NCBI GenBank assembly: GCA_937140905.1
Contig: CAKZQO010000208.1
Span: 1 to 34,724, forward strand
DNA: 34,724 nucleotides
DNA from: an uncultured Spirochaeta sp.
GTDB taxonomy: Bacteria; Spirochaetota; Spirochaetia; DTKZ01
Reading direction: 5' to 3'
This document shows, in pieces, positions 15,397 through 24,469 of the stretch; position 1 is the stretch's first letter; every line of letters begins with the position of its first letter. A program made the position numbers and the translations under genes. The notes under the pieces were generated by a model. The model was given only the letters and a program-made list of their open reading frames with translations, searched no databases and had not been told where the DNA came from.

Positions 15397-16524
15397 CTAG
15401 GCGAGTACATCATCCCACTGGATACCTTCCCCTGCCTCTACATCCCGCACCAAGCGCTTCCCCAATACTACGCTCCAGAACTCAGGGCCTAACCCAGGCT
15501 TGAGGTTTTTTTCGGTTCGGAGGAGAGCGCAGTTCTCTTCCGAAAGCACCTCCCCTTTCCTAAGATCCCTAAGCGCATGGATTGAGCGGTTGGTGGTTCG
15601 ATAGTTGCCCTTCTCGGAAGGAGCTAAACGCTTTACCCCATCCCCCAGCACATTTCTTACCCTATCTTTTCCATATCTTGCCTCCAACGCTTCTACCACA
15701 TGGGCCCTCCTTCCCGCCCGTACCTCAAGAAACGCAGAGCGCACCTCCATTACCATCGTTTGGAACTCGCTCGGATTCAAAGCAATGGGATCATCCAAAC
15801 CTGAACCCTTTTGATTGAGGGTAAAATGCTTTTCGATCACTCTCGCCCCTTCCAGGACAGACAGAACAGGCACTAACACGGGATCCCTGCTATGATCGGA
15901 AACACCTACCGAAACTCCAAAGACGCCCTCGAGGTTGGGCAGGAGGGAAAGGTTGTACTCTTCCTCCGGAGCAGGATATGCGGTAATGCAATGCAGAAGG
16001 GTGAGGGGCGTGAAGGGTATTTTCGAAGGGACTCCCTCTTCCTTCTCCGAGACACGTTCCTGAAGTACCGAAAGAGCCCGTTCGATATCGCCCAAGGTAG
16101 ATACTCCGGTAGAAATCAGCAAGGGCACACGGTAACTTGCCACCTCTTCCAGAAGAGGATAATGATTCAATTCCGGTGAAGCTATTTTGAGAACTTTTGT
16201 TCCGATCTGCTGCAGAATCCGCGCGCTACGGATTCCGAAGGGAGAACAGACGAACCAAAGCCCTTTCGCTTCGGTTTCTTCCTTCAGGGCCGCATAGAAC
16301 TCTAGCGGCCGTTCCAAAGCCTTGAATCGGTCGAAAAGGAGTATCCGCCCCCCTGGAAGATCTACAAAGCCACTCTTGGGATGGAGGATTTCCTCCGCAT
16401 ACACCGCCTGGAACTTTGCTCCATCCGCACCAGCCTCGGCAGCGGCTGCAATGAGTTCCTTTGCCCTTCCCAAATCTCCTCCATGGGAAGTTCCGATCTC
16501 GGCTAAAACCAATGGTTTCCGCAT
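15397..16524 (-). CDS. NeuB-family sialic acid (nonulosonate) synthase
   Basis: NeuB-family enzymes condense phosphoenolpyruvate with an N-acetylated hexosamine to make a nonulosonic acid (neuraminic, legionaminic or pseudaminic). The barrel (~1-265) shows EIGTSHGG, GADGAKFQ, CSPFG, KIASPELNHYPLL, LISTG, LHCITAYPAPEEEYNL, VGVSDHS and VIEKHFTL, including the metal-binding histidines of DHS and EKHF. The C-terminal SAF (antifreeze-like) domain covers ~310-375. The length of 375 is slightly above the usual ~350. No other nonulosonate genes (NeuA, NeuC, Psi/Leg genes) are near. It follows serS by 44 bases. Sugar specificity is unknown; surface or flagellar glycosylation is a guess. Confidence 0.9.
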   Translation of the reverse strand: MRKPLVLAEIGTSHGGDLGRAKELIAAAAEAGADGAKFQAVYAEEILHPKSGFVDLPGGRILLFDRFKALERPLEFYAALKEETEAKGLWFVCSPFGIRSARILQQIGTKVLKIASPELNHYPLLEEVASYRVPLLISTGVSTLGDIERALSVLQERVSEKEEGVPSKIPFTPLTLLHCITAYPAPEEEYNLSLLPNLEGVFGVSVGVSDHSRDPVLVPVLSVLEGARVIEKHFTLNQKGSGLDDPIALNPSEFQTMVMEVRSAFLEVRAGRRAHVVEALEARYGKDRVRNVLGDGVKRLAPSEKGNYRTTNRSIHALRDLRKGEVLSEENCALLRTEKNLKPGLGPEFWSVVLGKRLVRDVEAGEGIQWDDVLA

Positions 16525-16568
16525 GCCGACTCCTGACTCGTATCTCCTACCTTCATGTATCCTTGAAC

Positions 16569-17846
16569 TCAGTGTTTGGGGCGGATCCGATCGAATCCCG
16601 TATACGGAACAAGTTTTTGAGGGATCCGAACCGAGCCATCCGCTTCCTGGAAATTCTCCAGAATTGCGATGATTCCTCGCGATACCGCAATGGCCGTCCC
16701 ATTCAACATGTGCACGAACCTATTCTTTCCCTCTTCCTTGTACCGGATCCCCAACCGACGAGCTTGGTAATCGGTACAGTTGGAGGTACTGGTTACCTCC
16801 CCCCATTCACCCCCTTCCCCCCGGCCGGGCATCCAGGCTTCCAAGTCGAACTTTCGATAAGCAGGAGCCCCGAGGTCTCCTGTGCAGGTGTCGACTACCC
16901 GATACGGGATCTCCAATCCAGAGAAGATTTCCTCTTCAATGGCTAATAGTCTCTGGTGCCAACTATCCGACTCTTCCGGTCTACAGTAAACGAACATCTC
17001 CACCTTGGTGAACTGATGAACCCGATACAGCCCTTTGGAGAACTGCCCTGCTGCTCCCGCTTCCCGTCGGAAACAGTGGGAAAGGCCCGCCATCTGTATA
17101 GGCAACCGAGAGGCGTCCAGGATCGTATCCGCATAGTATCCGCCTAGGGTTATTTCTGCCGTTCCCACAAGGCAGGTATCGGTTCCTTCGATGGTATAGA
17201 TATTACTCTCCGGGCCACGGGGATTGAATCCGATCCCTTCCACGATCTCTTCTTTAGCAATATCAGGCGTGATGAAGGGTTGAAACCCGTGCTTTGCCAA
17301 GATATCGAACGCGTACCGTACCAAACCTAATTCGAGGAATACCGCCTCGTTCTTTAGATAGTAGAACTTTGTTCCTGCGACTCGGGTAGCGGTATCGAAA
17401 TCGATGATATCCAGCAACTCTCCCAGCTCCACATGATCCTTCGGCTTGAAGCTAAAACGAGGGACAGTGCCTACCCGGCGAATCTCCAGGTTGTCTTTGT
17501 CTTCCTTGCCCACAGGAGCATCGGGATGGGCCATGTTTGGGATCTTTGCCGCTTCTTTATAGAGTTCCTTTTCCTTCTCTGCCAATTTTTCTTCCAGATC
17601 TGCGATTCGAGCCTTTAGGGCTTTCCCTTCTTCAATTAGGTTCGCTCGTTCCTCGGGGGATAATTTCCCCTTCATCTTCTGGGCATTCTCGTTTCGCTGG
17701 GCCCTGAGGGCGTCTACTTGAGCGATGAGAGCGTTTCGTTCATCGTACAGTCGGACTACCAGTTCGGCATCAGCCTGCATGTAGCGGTTACGAATATTCT
17801 CCTTTACCGCCTCCAGGTTTTCTTTTATGAATTTCAGATCCACCAT
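16569..17846 (-). CDS. serS: Seryl-tRNA synthetase
   Basis: A class II synthetase of 425 residues that charges tRNA-Ser and, as precursor, tRNA-Sec. The N-terminal long antiparallel coiled-coil arm (~30-100, [20 protein letters not shown] and following heptads) recognises the tRNA long variable arm. Catalytic motif 2 is seen in [23 protein letters not shown] and motif 3 in [20 protein letters not shown], with the expected arginines. The motif 3 wording NGTAIAVSR differs from the common NGSGLAVGR, but the ATP-contacting arginine is kept. It starts 5 bases after proC, so the two are cotranscribed. Confidence 0.97.
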   Translation of the reverse strand: MVDLKFIKENLEAVKENIRNRYMQADAELVVRLYDERNALIAQVDALRAQRNENAQKMKGKLSPEERANLIEEGKALKARIADLEEKLAEKEKELYKEAAKIPNMAHPDAPVGKEDKDNLEIRRVGTVPRFSFKPKDHVELGELLDIIDFDTATRVAGTKFYYLKNEAVFLELGLVRYAFDILAKHGFQPFITPDIAKEEIVEGIGFNPRGPESNIYTIEGTDTCLVGTAEITLGGYYADTILDASRLPIQMAGLSHCFRREAGAAGQFSKGLYRVHQFTKVEMFVYCRPEESDSWHQRLLAIEEEIFSGLEIPYRVVDTCTGDLGAPAYRKFDLEAWMPGRGEGGEWGEVTSTSNCTDYQARRLGIRYKEEGKNRFVHMLNGTAIAVSRGIIAILENFQEADGSVRIPQKLVPYTGFDRIRPKH

Positions 17847-17851
17847 GTTCG

Positions 17852-18667
17852 CTATACTCCTTCCAATTCCTTGGCTCTTCTACTAGCCGCTTCCACCGCT
17901 CCCATAACGGTCGCTGTAAAGGCATTTTCTTCCAACACCTGTAATCCTTCGATGGTCGTCCCCGCAGGAGATGTCACCCGAGTAATCCATGCGGAAGGAG
18001 ATTCTCCCGTCTTCCGAAGTACTTCTACCGCTCCCTCCATGACCTGTAGGGTAGTTTCCAAAGCGGCGGGGTATCCAAACCCTGTCTTTACAGCACCCAG
18101 TGCCATGGCATGGATGAACTGGAACACAAAGGCGATCCCCGATCCTGAAAGCCCCGTCATCATGGGCATCAGGCGTTCTGGAATCTGGATCGGTTTCCCT
18201 ACCGCCTCGGCGATCTGTAAACATTCCGCTCTAAAGGATTCCATCTCCGGCGAAGGGGTAGAAGATCCTTCAGGGAAGGACACTCCGATCGCCGCCTTCC
18301 CGTGCATGGCCGCGAGATTAGGCATGAAACGGGAAAGGTAGGGCGTATGGAGATGCGTTTGCAGAAAGGATAGCTGTTTTCCCGCCATGATAGAAATGAA
18401 GCGTTTCCCCTGGGAATAGGAAGAAATCTCTCGTAATAAGGAATCGGCATCCTGCGGTTTGACCGCCAGGATCACTACATCCGCATGAGAAAAGAATTGT
18501 ACCCAGTCTCCCGTGCAATCCAGGACCTTATACCGATCTCTTGCCACTCCTGCTCGGGTGGGCAGTTTTTCCACTACTACTAGTTTTTTTTCAGGAAGCC
18601 GGGCTCTTAGTCCTGCGGCAAAGGCTTCCCCCATGTTCCCAAACCCAATGATTCCGATCTTTTCCAT
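17852..18667 (-). CDS. proC: Pyrroline-5-carboxylate reductase
   Basis: Last step of proline synthesis, reducing 1-pyrroline-5-carboxylate with NAD(P)H. The 271-residue protein has the dinucleotide motif [12 protein letters not shown] at its N-terminus, ILAVKPQ (~72-78), RFMPNLAA (the P-N pair after the dinucleotide fold) and the C-terminal signature with [16 protein letters not shown] and [18 protein letters not shown]. The Shine-Dalgarno sequence before the ATG at 18667 is poor (run of C in front), but no better start fits the dinucleotide motif. It lies between trmL (44-base gap) and serS. Confidence 0.96.
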   Translation of the reverse strand: MEKIGIIGFGNMGEAFAAGLRARLPEKKLVVVEKLPTRAGVARDRYKVLDCTGDWVQFFSHADVVILAVKPQDADSLLREISSYSQGKRFISIMAGKQLSFLQTHLHTPYLSRFMPNLAAMHGKAAIGVSFPEGSSTPSPEMESFRAECLQIAEAVGKPIQIPERLMPMMTGLSGSGIAFVFQFIHAMALGAVKTGFGYPAALETTLQVMEGAVEVLRKTGESPSAWITRVTSPAGTTIEGLQVLEENAFTATVMGAVEAASRRAKELEGV

Positions 18668-18711
18668 GGGGGTATTCTATCGAAAACAGGGAAACCACTC
18701 AATCGAGATTT

Positions 18712-19173
18712 CTACAACCCTAGGAACCCCTTTTGTCGGGCATACTCGTAGGCTAACACGGCTGCTGCACTGGATATGTTGAGGGATCGTATACCTTCCC
18801 TAGTAGGGATCCGAACTACTCGATCGGGAAACCGATCTAGAACTTCTTGAGGTAAGCCCGTAGATTCTTTCCCTAAAAGAAAATAGCAGGGATCAGGGTA
18901 TCGATACTCCGTATACAACCGCGCCCCTCTTCGGGAAGCAAGGTACAGATGATCCAGATTGCATATTCCCAGGAAGGAGTCCAAGGTTGAATGGATCTGA
19001 AGCTGGACGAAGGGCCAATAGTCTAGACCCGCTCGCCTAAGGTACCGATCCTCCAGAGAAAAACCCAGCGGTTCGATCAAATGAAGAATCGCGCCTAATG
19101 CCGCACAGGTGCGCGCAATGTTTCCTGTATTTTGAGGAATCTCAGGCTCTAGCAGAGCGATATGGAGATTCAA
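18712..19173 (-). CDS. trmL: tRNA (cytidine/uridine-2'-O-)-methyltransferase TrmL-like (SPOUT)
   Basis: A SPOUT methyltransferase that 2'-O-methylates the wobble base 34 of tRNA-Leu species. At 153 residues it is the minimal TrmL size. Motifs: EPEIPQNTGNIARTCAALG at the N-terminus, LGKESTGLPQEVLD (SPOUT motif 2) and RSLNISSAAAVLAYEYARQ (motif 3, trefoil knot). The start is a TTG at 19173 just after GGAGGGG; no in-frame ATG lies before the conserved region, so the TTG start is favoured. Downstream of tpx by 34 bases. Confidence 0.92.
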   Translation of the reverse strand: MNLHIALLEPEIPQNTGNIARTCAALGAILHLIEPLGFSLEDRYLRRAGLDYWPFVQLQIHSTLDSFLGICNLDHLYLASRRGARLYTEYRYPDPCYFLLGKESTGLPQEVLDRFPDRVVRIPTREGIRSLNISSAAAVLAYEYARQKGFLGL

Positions 19174-19207
19174 TGCCCCTCCAGACCACGGCCTAGAGCT
19201 CTCGAAC

Positions 19208-19708
19208 TCATCGCACAGCGGCTAACGCTTTTTCGTAATCTGGTTCCTGAGCAATTTCAGGTACCTGCTGGGTGTACACCACTGTATCGTTCTCGTCCAA
19301 AACGACGATGGCTCGACTCAACAATCCCGCCAAAGGACCATCCACGATCTCAACCCCATACCGTTTGCCAAAATCCTTTTTACGCATGTCTGAAAGGGTG
19401 ATCACATTTTCGATGTGCTCTGCCTTGCAGAACCGATCCTGGGCAAAGGGGAGATCCATGCTGACAGTAAGGACCACCACGTCCTTCAACTTTTTTACCT
19501 CATCGTTGAACCGTTTGGCCGAAGCTGCACACACTCCCGTATCCAGGCTAGGCACGATATTGAGGATTTTTTTCTTGCCCTTGAAATTGGCTAATGAAAC
19601 ATCGGAGAGATCTGCTTTTACTAACACAAAATCGGGTGCTATTGTCCCCACCTTCGGGAGTTGCCCGCAGGTATGAATAGGATTTCCTTTTAGTGTAATG
19701 GTTGCCAT
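19208..19708 (-). CDS. tpx: Thiol peroxidase
   Basis: An atypical 2-Cys peroxiredoxin that reduces hydrogen and alkyl peroxides at the expense of thioredoxin. The 166-residue protein aligns well with E. coli Tpx: peroxidatic C60 in PSLDTGVCAAS and resolving C94 in DLPFAQDRFCKAE, followed by NVITLSDMRKKDFGKRYGV. An extra C14 is present near the N-terminus. GGGAGGAGG precedes the ATG. A TTGACA-17-TACATT promoter lies just upstream, making tpx the likely first gene of the tpx-trmL-proC-serS-neuB run. Confidence 0.96.
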   Translation of the reverse strand: MATITLKGNPIHTCGQLPKVGTIAPDFVLVKADLSDVSLANFKGKKKILNIVPSLDTGVCAASAKRFNDEVKKLKDVVVLTVSMDLPFAQDRFCKAEHIENVITLSDMRKKDFGKRYGVEIVDGPLAGLLSRAIVVLDENDTVVYTQQVPEIAQEPDYEKALAAVR

Positions 19709-19725
19709 TGTTTCCTCCTCCCTTA

Positions 19726-19754
19726 AATGTAGAAAAGCCTATGAAGAATGTCAA
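19726..19754 (-). promoter_or_regulatory. Candidate tpx promoter
   Basis: On the minus strand a perfect TTGACA (19754-19749) and TACATT (19731-19726) are spaced by 17 bases, about 20 bases before the tpx ATG. Confidence 0.6.
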
Positions 19755-19764
19755 ATATTATTAG

Positions 19765-19788
19765 TAAAACAGTCCTATTTCTAGGAGG
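19765..19788 (-). terminator. Possible weak terminator after rel
   Basis: On the minus strand TCCTA and TAGGA arms enclose a GAAA loop (19773-19786), followed by CTGTTTTA. The stem is only five pairs, so this is a weak candidate for ending the rhomboid-prfA-prmC-rel unit. Confidence 0.3.
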
Positions 19789-19812
19789 GTAGATTTTAGG
19801 TGTATATGGAAA

Positions 19813-21843
19813 TTAATCGGTATCGTCCGATCGGGTTTCCAGAGGCATATCTTGGATCGTGAGAATAGAGGGAATGGTCCGGATGCTCTTGATCACCTTT
19901 CCGAAGTCCTCCTTCTGGTCTAGTTCCATGGTGAAATGGGCAATCAGTCGATCTGGCCCATCCTCATCCACTCGACCGGCTATTAAATGTCCCTTGAACT
20001 TTCGCACCGCCCCTTCGATTTCGGAAAATAGATCCAGCGTCCGTCGGGCAGTAACCTGGAACTGTCGGGTCGCTTTGGGCGATACGGTTTCCCATTCCAC
20101 CTCGATAGCTCGTTCCTGAAAATCCGGAATGAACTTGAGGTTAGAGCAATCCCGTTTATGGACGATAATGCCTCGCCCCCTGGAAACGTACCCAACGATG
20201 TCGTCCCCCGTTACTGGGTTGCAGCATCCTGCCAGGTTGATCAGCATGTTCCGATCCGCCCCGATCCGTACCCCGATCTTCTTTACATCCTCTCTCCGAT
20301 CCACCTCTTCCTTGGATTTTTCCGGTTTCTGTCGGGATTGAGGATGAGCTGCCATGTCGGGCTTTTTCTTAGCCACGATATTCCGATCGATGATAAGGCT
20401 GGCATCGTTCTTCTTAAGCCAGGCGCGGATCTTGGACCGAGCCCGGGCGGTTTTCACGTACCGTAACCAAGCAAGATGGGGATGCGCCTGAGGACTCGTG
20501 AGGATTTCCACCATCTGGGTATTCTTTAACTCTGCTTTCAGGGGAATGATCACCCCATCGGCTTTGGCCGCATAGATGTGGTCGCCGATATCGGTATGGA
20601 TATGGTAGGCAAAGTCGATCGGTGTGGCTCCTTTGGGCAGTTCGACCACGTCTCCCTTGGGAGTGAACACATAGATCGAATCCTTCAGTATTTCTCCCTT
20701 TATCTCATTGAGGAACTCTCCAGAAGAAATCCTAATACCGTTCCAACTTTTCAGTCGGTTAATGATGGGAAGATCCTCGGCCCGTACCAGTTCCGTGCTA
20801 GTGCCCCGCTTGTAGAGCCAGTGAGCTGCGATCCCATGTTCGGCGGTCTGGTGCATGTCCTCCGTGCGAATCTGGATTTCGATCAACCTTCCTCCATCGC
20901 CCATCACGGTAGTGTGGAGACTTTGATACTTGTTCGCCTTTGGCATGGCGATATAGTCCTTGAACCGTCCTTCGATGGGTTTCCACAACCGGTGTACGAT
21001 TCCCAATAGCACGTAACAATCGCTCTGGGTCTCACAAAGAATCCGGATTCCAAGAAGGTCGTAGATCTCTTCTAGTTGCTTGCCTCGTTTTTTCATCTTG
21101 GTGAAGATGGAATAGAAGTGTTTCGCCCGACTCTCCACCTGTACGGGGATCCCTTCAGCCTTCGCCGCTTCTATGATCCGATCCTGCATTCTTCGGAGGT
21201 ACTCTCCCCGTTGTTCCTTCTTTGCCACCACAAACGCTTTGATCTGATCGTAGATGTCCCGGTGAAGATGCTTGAGGGACAGATCCTCCAACTCGATCTT
21301 GATCCATCCGATCCCCAACCGGGATGCCAAGGGAGCATAGATATCGAGGCACTCTTCCGCAATCTCTTTCCGTTTCGATTCCGGTAAGTATTCGAGGGTT
21401 CGCATGTTGTGAAGCTTATCCGCCAGCTTGATCAGGATCACCCGGATATCCTTCACCATGGCAAACAGCATCTTTCGGATCGATTCAGCCTGTTGAATGG
21501 ATTTACTCTTGGCCCGCAAGACGGAAATCTTGGTGACTCCGTTCACCAGCTGTTCCACTTCTTTCCCGAAACGCTGCCTTAATTCTTCCCTCCGTACGTC
21601 GGTGTCTTCCAGTACATCGTGCAGCAAGGCGGCAATTACCGACTCACTATCCATCCGAAGATCCACAAGGATTTCTGCCACCTGTAAGGGGTGGATAAAA
21701 AAAGGCTCCCCACTGGCCCGGAGCTGGTCCTTATGAAGTTCCATCGCCCATCGGGCAGCCTCTAAAATTTTTTGTTTCTCTTCCTCGGAATAGAACGTCA
21801 GCTTTTGTTCGAACTGTTCTACCCGCGCCACCATGCGGTGCAT
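19813..21843 (-). CDS. rel: Bifunctional (p)ppGpp synthetase/hydrolase (Rel/SpoT family)
   Basis: Makes and degrades the stringent-response alarmone. The 676-residue protein has the full RSH order. The HD hydrolase domain (~35-190) shows H51, the HD pair 75-76 in LLHDVLEDTD. The synthetase domain (~235-360) has RFKDYIAMPKANKYQSLHT and EIQIRTEDMHQTAEHGIAAHW. It ends with a TGS domain (~395-455, YVFTPKGDVVELPKGATPIDFAYHIHTDIG) and a C-terminal ACT domain (~595-670). The synthetase loop reads RFKD (the RxKD form), found in bifunctional enzymes, not the ExDD form of synthesis-only RelA. The intact HD residues agree. It starts 4 bases after prmC. AAAGGA precedes the ATG; M4 is an alternative. Confidence 0.96.
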   Translation of the reverse strand: MHRMVARVEQFEQKLTFYSEEEKQKILEAARWAMELHKDQLRASGEPFFIHPLQVAEILVDLRMDSESVIAALLHDVLEDTDVRREELRQRFGKEVEQLVNGVTKISVLRAKSKSIQQAESIRKMLFAMVKDIRVILIKLADKLHNMRTLEYLPESKRKEIAEECLDIYAPLASRLGIGWIKIELEDLSLKHLHRDIYDQIKAFVVAKKEQRGEYLRRMQDRIIEAAKAEGIPVQVESRAKHFYSIFTKMKKRGKQLEEIYDLLGIRILCETQSDCYVLLGIVHRLWKPIEGRFKDYIAMPKANKYQSLHTTVMGDGGRLIEIQIRTEDMHQTAEHGIAAHWLYKRGTSTELVRAEDLPIINRLKSWNGIRISSGEFLNEIKGEILKDSIYVFTPKGDVVELPKGATPIDFAYHIHTDIGDHIYAAKADGVIIPLKAELKNTQMVEILTSPQAHPHLAWLRYVKTARARSKIRAWLKKNDASLIIDRNIVAKKKPDMAAHPQSRQKPEKSKEEVDRREDVKKIGVRIGADRNMLINLAGCCNPVTGDDIVGYVSRGRGIIVHKRDCSNLKFIPDFQERAIEVEWETVSPKATRQFQVTARRTLDLFSEIEGAVRKFKGHLIAGRVDEDGPDRLIAHFTMELDQKEDFGKVIKSIRTIPSILTIQDMPLETRSDDTD

Positions 21844-21847
21844 GTTT

Positions 21848-22705
21848 CTATCCTTTGCGTCCCACTACCACCCGCTTACGACCCGCTAGATCATGGAGGA
21901 TCTCTACCGAACTGTATCCTTGGAAGTATAACCGTTGCTGGATGGCCTCTGCCTGGGAATCCGCTCCTTCTAATAAAAGATAACCATTTTCTCGTAACCT
22001 TTCCAGAGCCTGTTTTATCAGAGGATCTATCAACCTCATCCCATCCTCCCCCCCATCCAGGGAAAGTCGTGGTTCAGGCCAACCCGAAGCCATCATACGG
22101 TCCACCTCCGCAGTTTCAATATAGGGAGGATTGGCAGTGATCATATCGAAGGGGCCTTCCACGTTGGCAAGTAGATCGCTCACCGTATGGGGTAGGGTGT
22201 AGCCAAGGATACGAAGGCAGTTGATCCGGAATACCTCTAAGGAATCTTCCGATAGATCCGAGGCAGAAATCTCTACTTCCCTGCCCGGAACTACCTTTGG
22301 AAGATGAACGGCCAGGCTGATAGGGATGCAACCCGTTCCCGTACAGGCATCATGGATCCTGCGGATAGAGGAATCTTCCTTGAGGATCCGCAAGGCTCTT
22401 TCCACCAGGATTTCGGTTTCAGGACGAGGAACCAGCACACGTTCATCCACGTAGAAGGACAGACCGAAGAACTCTTTCCGTCGGAGAATGTAGGAAACGG
22501 GAAGTCCCGACAGTCTCCGATGCACCGCTTCGTGAAAACATTCCTCCGCTTCTTTGGAAAGCTCTTCCCCATAAGCTGCCAGGATCTTGGCTTTATCCAT
22601 CCCCGTGCAAGCCGAAAGCAACACCACAGCGTCGAGAAAGGGTGTTTCCAACCCTTGATGACGGAACAGATCCCGGGCATTGAGCAACGCTTGACGAATG
22701 GTCAT
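21848..22705 (-). CDS. prmC: Peptide chain release factor N5-glutamine methyltransferase
   Basis: PrmC methylates the glutamine of the GGQ motif in release factors RF1 and RF2 using S-adenosylmethionine. The 285-residue protein has the N-terminal five-helix domain (with [34 protein letters not shown] at its end, including the LVPRPETE signature). The methyltransferase fold carries the catalytic NPPY near residue 192 ([10 protein letters not shown]). The SAM motif reads ACTGTGCI where most family members have a D-x-GTGSG pattern, a small variation. Its ATG overlaps the prfA stop as ATGA, coupling the methylase to its substrate. Confidence 0.96.
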   Translation of the reverse strand: MTIRQALLNARDLFRHQGLETPFLDAVVLLSACTGMDKAKILAAYGEELSKEAEECFHEAVHRRLSGLPVSYILRRKEFFGLSFYVDERVLVPRPETEILVERALRILKEDSSIRRIHDACTGTGCIPISLAVHLPKVVPGREVEISASDLSEDSLEVFRINCLRILGYTLPHTVSDLLANVEGPFDMITANPPYIETAEVDRMMASGWPEPRLSLDGGEDGMRLIDPLIKQALERLRENGYLLLEGADSQAEAIQQRLYFQGYSSVEILHDLAGRKRVVVGRKG

Positions 22706-23772
22706 TGCAACTGAGTCTTGTACGCTTCCTCCCGCTCGGAGAGTTTCAGCGCCTCGATGATTTCCCCCAAATCTCCTTCCAGCACAGAATCGAGCTTATA
22801 AAGAGTGAGGTTAATCCGATGATCGGTGACTCGGTTCTGGGGGAAGTTGTACGTCCGGATACGTTCCGAGCGATCACCCGATCCCACCATACTCCGCCGG
22901 ATGGCTGATTCCTCCTGGAGTCTCTTCTGTTCCTCCATCTCGTAAAGCCGGGCTCGAAGCACCCGCAATGCCCGGGCCTTGTTCTTGTGCTGGGATTTTT
23001 CATCCTGACAAGTCACTACAATGCCTGTGGGCAGGTGGGTGATCCGTACGGCGGATTCGGTTTTATTCACATGCTGTCCCCCTGCGCCCGAAGCCCGGAA
23101 CACGTCGATCCGAAGATCTTCTGGCCGAACCTCTACCTCCGTCTCCTCCGCTTCCGGAAGAACCGCTACCGTCACGGCCGAGGTATGGATCCGTCCTCCC
23201 GCTTCCGTCACAGGGACTCGCTGGACCCGATGCACACCGCTTTCGTACCGTAAATCCCCATAGGCGCCCGAACCGGAAACGGAAAAGATGATTTCCTTGA
23301 ACCCTCCCAATTCCGTTTCATTGGCATCCATCAGTTCCACCTTCCAACCCTTTGCTTCCGCATACCGGGTATACATTCGAAAAAGATCCGCTGCAAAGAG
23401 GGCCGCTTCCTCCCCACCTGTTCCGGCCCGAATCTCCATGATCACATTCTTGTCGTCCCGAGGGTCCCGGGGCACCAAGAGTTCCTTCAACTTTTTCTCT
23501 TCCTCGGACAGGCGAAGACGAATCTGATCCACCTCTTCTTTGGCTAGGTTCCGGAGCTCTGGATCCCTCTCTTGTTCCAGCAGGGTCTCGGTTTCTTCCA
23601 AGCGGTTTCGCATCTTCTTGTATTCTTCGTAGGTCTGAACGATTTTGGAAAGATGGGCGTGCTCTTGGAGTACCTCTTTGTACCTCTTGCGGTCCTTGGG
23701 AAGCTCTGGATCACTGATCATGATTTCCAACTCCCGGTACCTTGCCTCTAGGGCTTCCAACTTATCGAACAT
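22702..23772 (-). CDS. prfA: Peptide chain release factor 1
   Basis: RF1 terminates translation at UAA and UAG. At 356 residues it is full length, with the N-terminal helical domain, the GGQ peptidyl-hydrolysis motif in [20 protein letters not shown] (~228-247) and the codon-recognition region before it (PxT-type loop at ~183-190, [20 protein letters not shown]). TRYAEAKGW and [12 protein letters not shown] match bacterial RF1. AGGAGTTGTT precedes the ATG. It lies 9 bases after the rhomboid gene and overlaps prmC by 4 bases. Confidence 0.97.
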   Translation of the reverse strand: MFDKLEALEARYRELEIMISDPELPKDRKRYKEVLQEHAHLSKIVQTYEEYKKMRNRLEETETLLEQERDPELRNLAKEEVDQIRLRLSEEEKKLKELLVPRDPRDDKNVIMEIRAGTGGEEAALFAADLFRMYTRYAEAKGWKVELMDANETELGGFKEIIFSVSGSGAYGDLRYESGVHRVQRVPVTEAGGRIHTSAVTVAVLPEAEETEVEVRPEDLRIDVFRASGAGGQHVNKTESAVRITHLPTGIVVTCQDEKSQHKNKARALRVLRARLYEMEEQKRLQEESAIRRSMVGSGDRSERIRTYNFPQNRVTDHRINLTLYKLDSVLEGDLGEIIEALKLSEREEAYKTQLQ

Positions 23773-23781
23773 AACAACTCC

Positions 23782-24393
23782 TCATCCCTTGGCACTAGTG
23801 GATTTCGAACGCGCAGGCTTTACGAAACCAAAGATACTTCCACAGGCTCCTCCCACGATATGGGCAAACTCGGAAATACTATTGTTCTGAAAAGACCGGA
23901 TCACTTCTCCCGCGAGGTAAATAGTAAGCACCAATAGAAAAGTGACGGGGATTTCCCCCTGCCTGATGTTGGTAAAACTTACCAGGATGATCATCATGAA
24001 CACGATTCCACTCGCTCCCAGAAGTCCGGTAGGAAGGAACAGCACATTCAATAACCCCGTAATGAACGCCGTCACCAGCATCATGAAAAAGAGCGAGGCT
24101 GAACCGTACTTTTCTTCCAGAATGGGGCCTAAAAGAAGAAGAAGGGCGAAGTTTCCCAAAAAATGCGCCCAGTTCACATGGCCTACCACATGGGTGAACA
24201 ACCGGATGTAATGAAAAGGGTTGGAAAACTGAAAGACTCCCCTTCCCGGAACCGAGAAAAGATTTGCGATGAATCCTGTATGGAACAGTGTATCCGATAG
24301 AAGGATGATGAAGGATAGAAGGGTAAAGTTCAGGGTAACGGGGGCATTGTATCGTATCCGCATAGCGAAAGGATAGTATAGTGGGATTCCCAT
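23782..24393 (-). CDS. Rhomboid-family intramembrane serine protease
   Basis: A 203-residue membrane protein with about six hydrophobic helices. The catalytic serine motif GASG is in LLGASGIVFMM (~125-134) and the partner histidine is in EFAHIVGGACG (~178-188). The HFLGNFALLLLLG segment is the usual rhomboid second-helix motif. Rhomboids cut transmembrane segments of membrane proteins. The first ATG at 24393 has no ribosome-binding site and would lie inside a good promoter (TTTACA at 24403-24398, TATACT at 24380-24375). The ATG at 24363 (residue 11, MRIRYNAPVT) is the likely real start, with a very short leader. It heads the unit with prfA, prmC and rel. Confidence 0.9.
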   Translation of the reverse strand: MGIPLYYPFAMRIRYNAPVTLNFTLLSFIILLSDTLFHTGFIANLFSVPGRGVFQFSNPFHYIRLFTHVVGHVNWAHFLGNFALLLLLGPILEEKYGSASLFFMMLVTAFITGLLNVLFLPTGLLGASGIVFMMIILVSFTNIRQGEIPVTFLLVLTIYLAGEVIRSFQNNSISEFAHIVGGACGSIFGFVKPARSKSTSAKG

Positions 24394-24403
24394 CGGGTGT
24401 AAA
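24375..24403 (-). promoter_or_regulatory. Candidate rhomboid-prfA-prmC-rel promoter
   Basis: On the minus strand TTTACA (24403-24398), a 17-base spacer and TATACT (24380-24375) form a good sigma-70-type promoter. It overlaps the first codons of the longest open frame, which favours the internal ATG at 24363 as start. Confidence 0.55.
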
Positions 24404-24420
24404 TAACGGTTCTTCCGCCG

Positions 24421-24449
24421 TTGACACTCATACCCTGCTGAAATAGGAT
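24421..24449 (+). promoter_or_regulatory. Candidate hom promoter
   Basis: TTGACA (24421-24426), a 17-base spacer, then TAGGAT (24444-24449), 20 bases before the hom ATG. Divergent from the rhomboid promoter. Confidence 0.6.
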
Positions 24450-24469
24450 ACCCTCGTTAAGGAGGAGAC

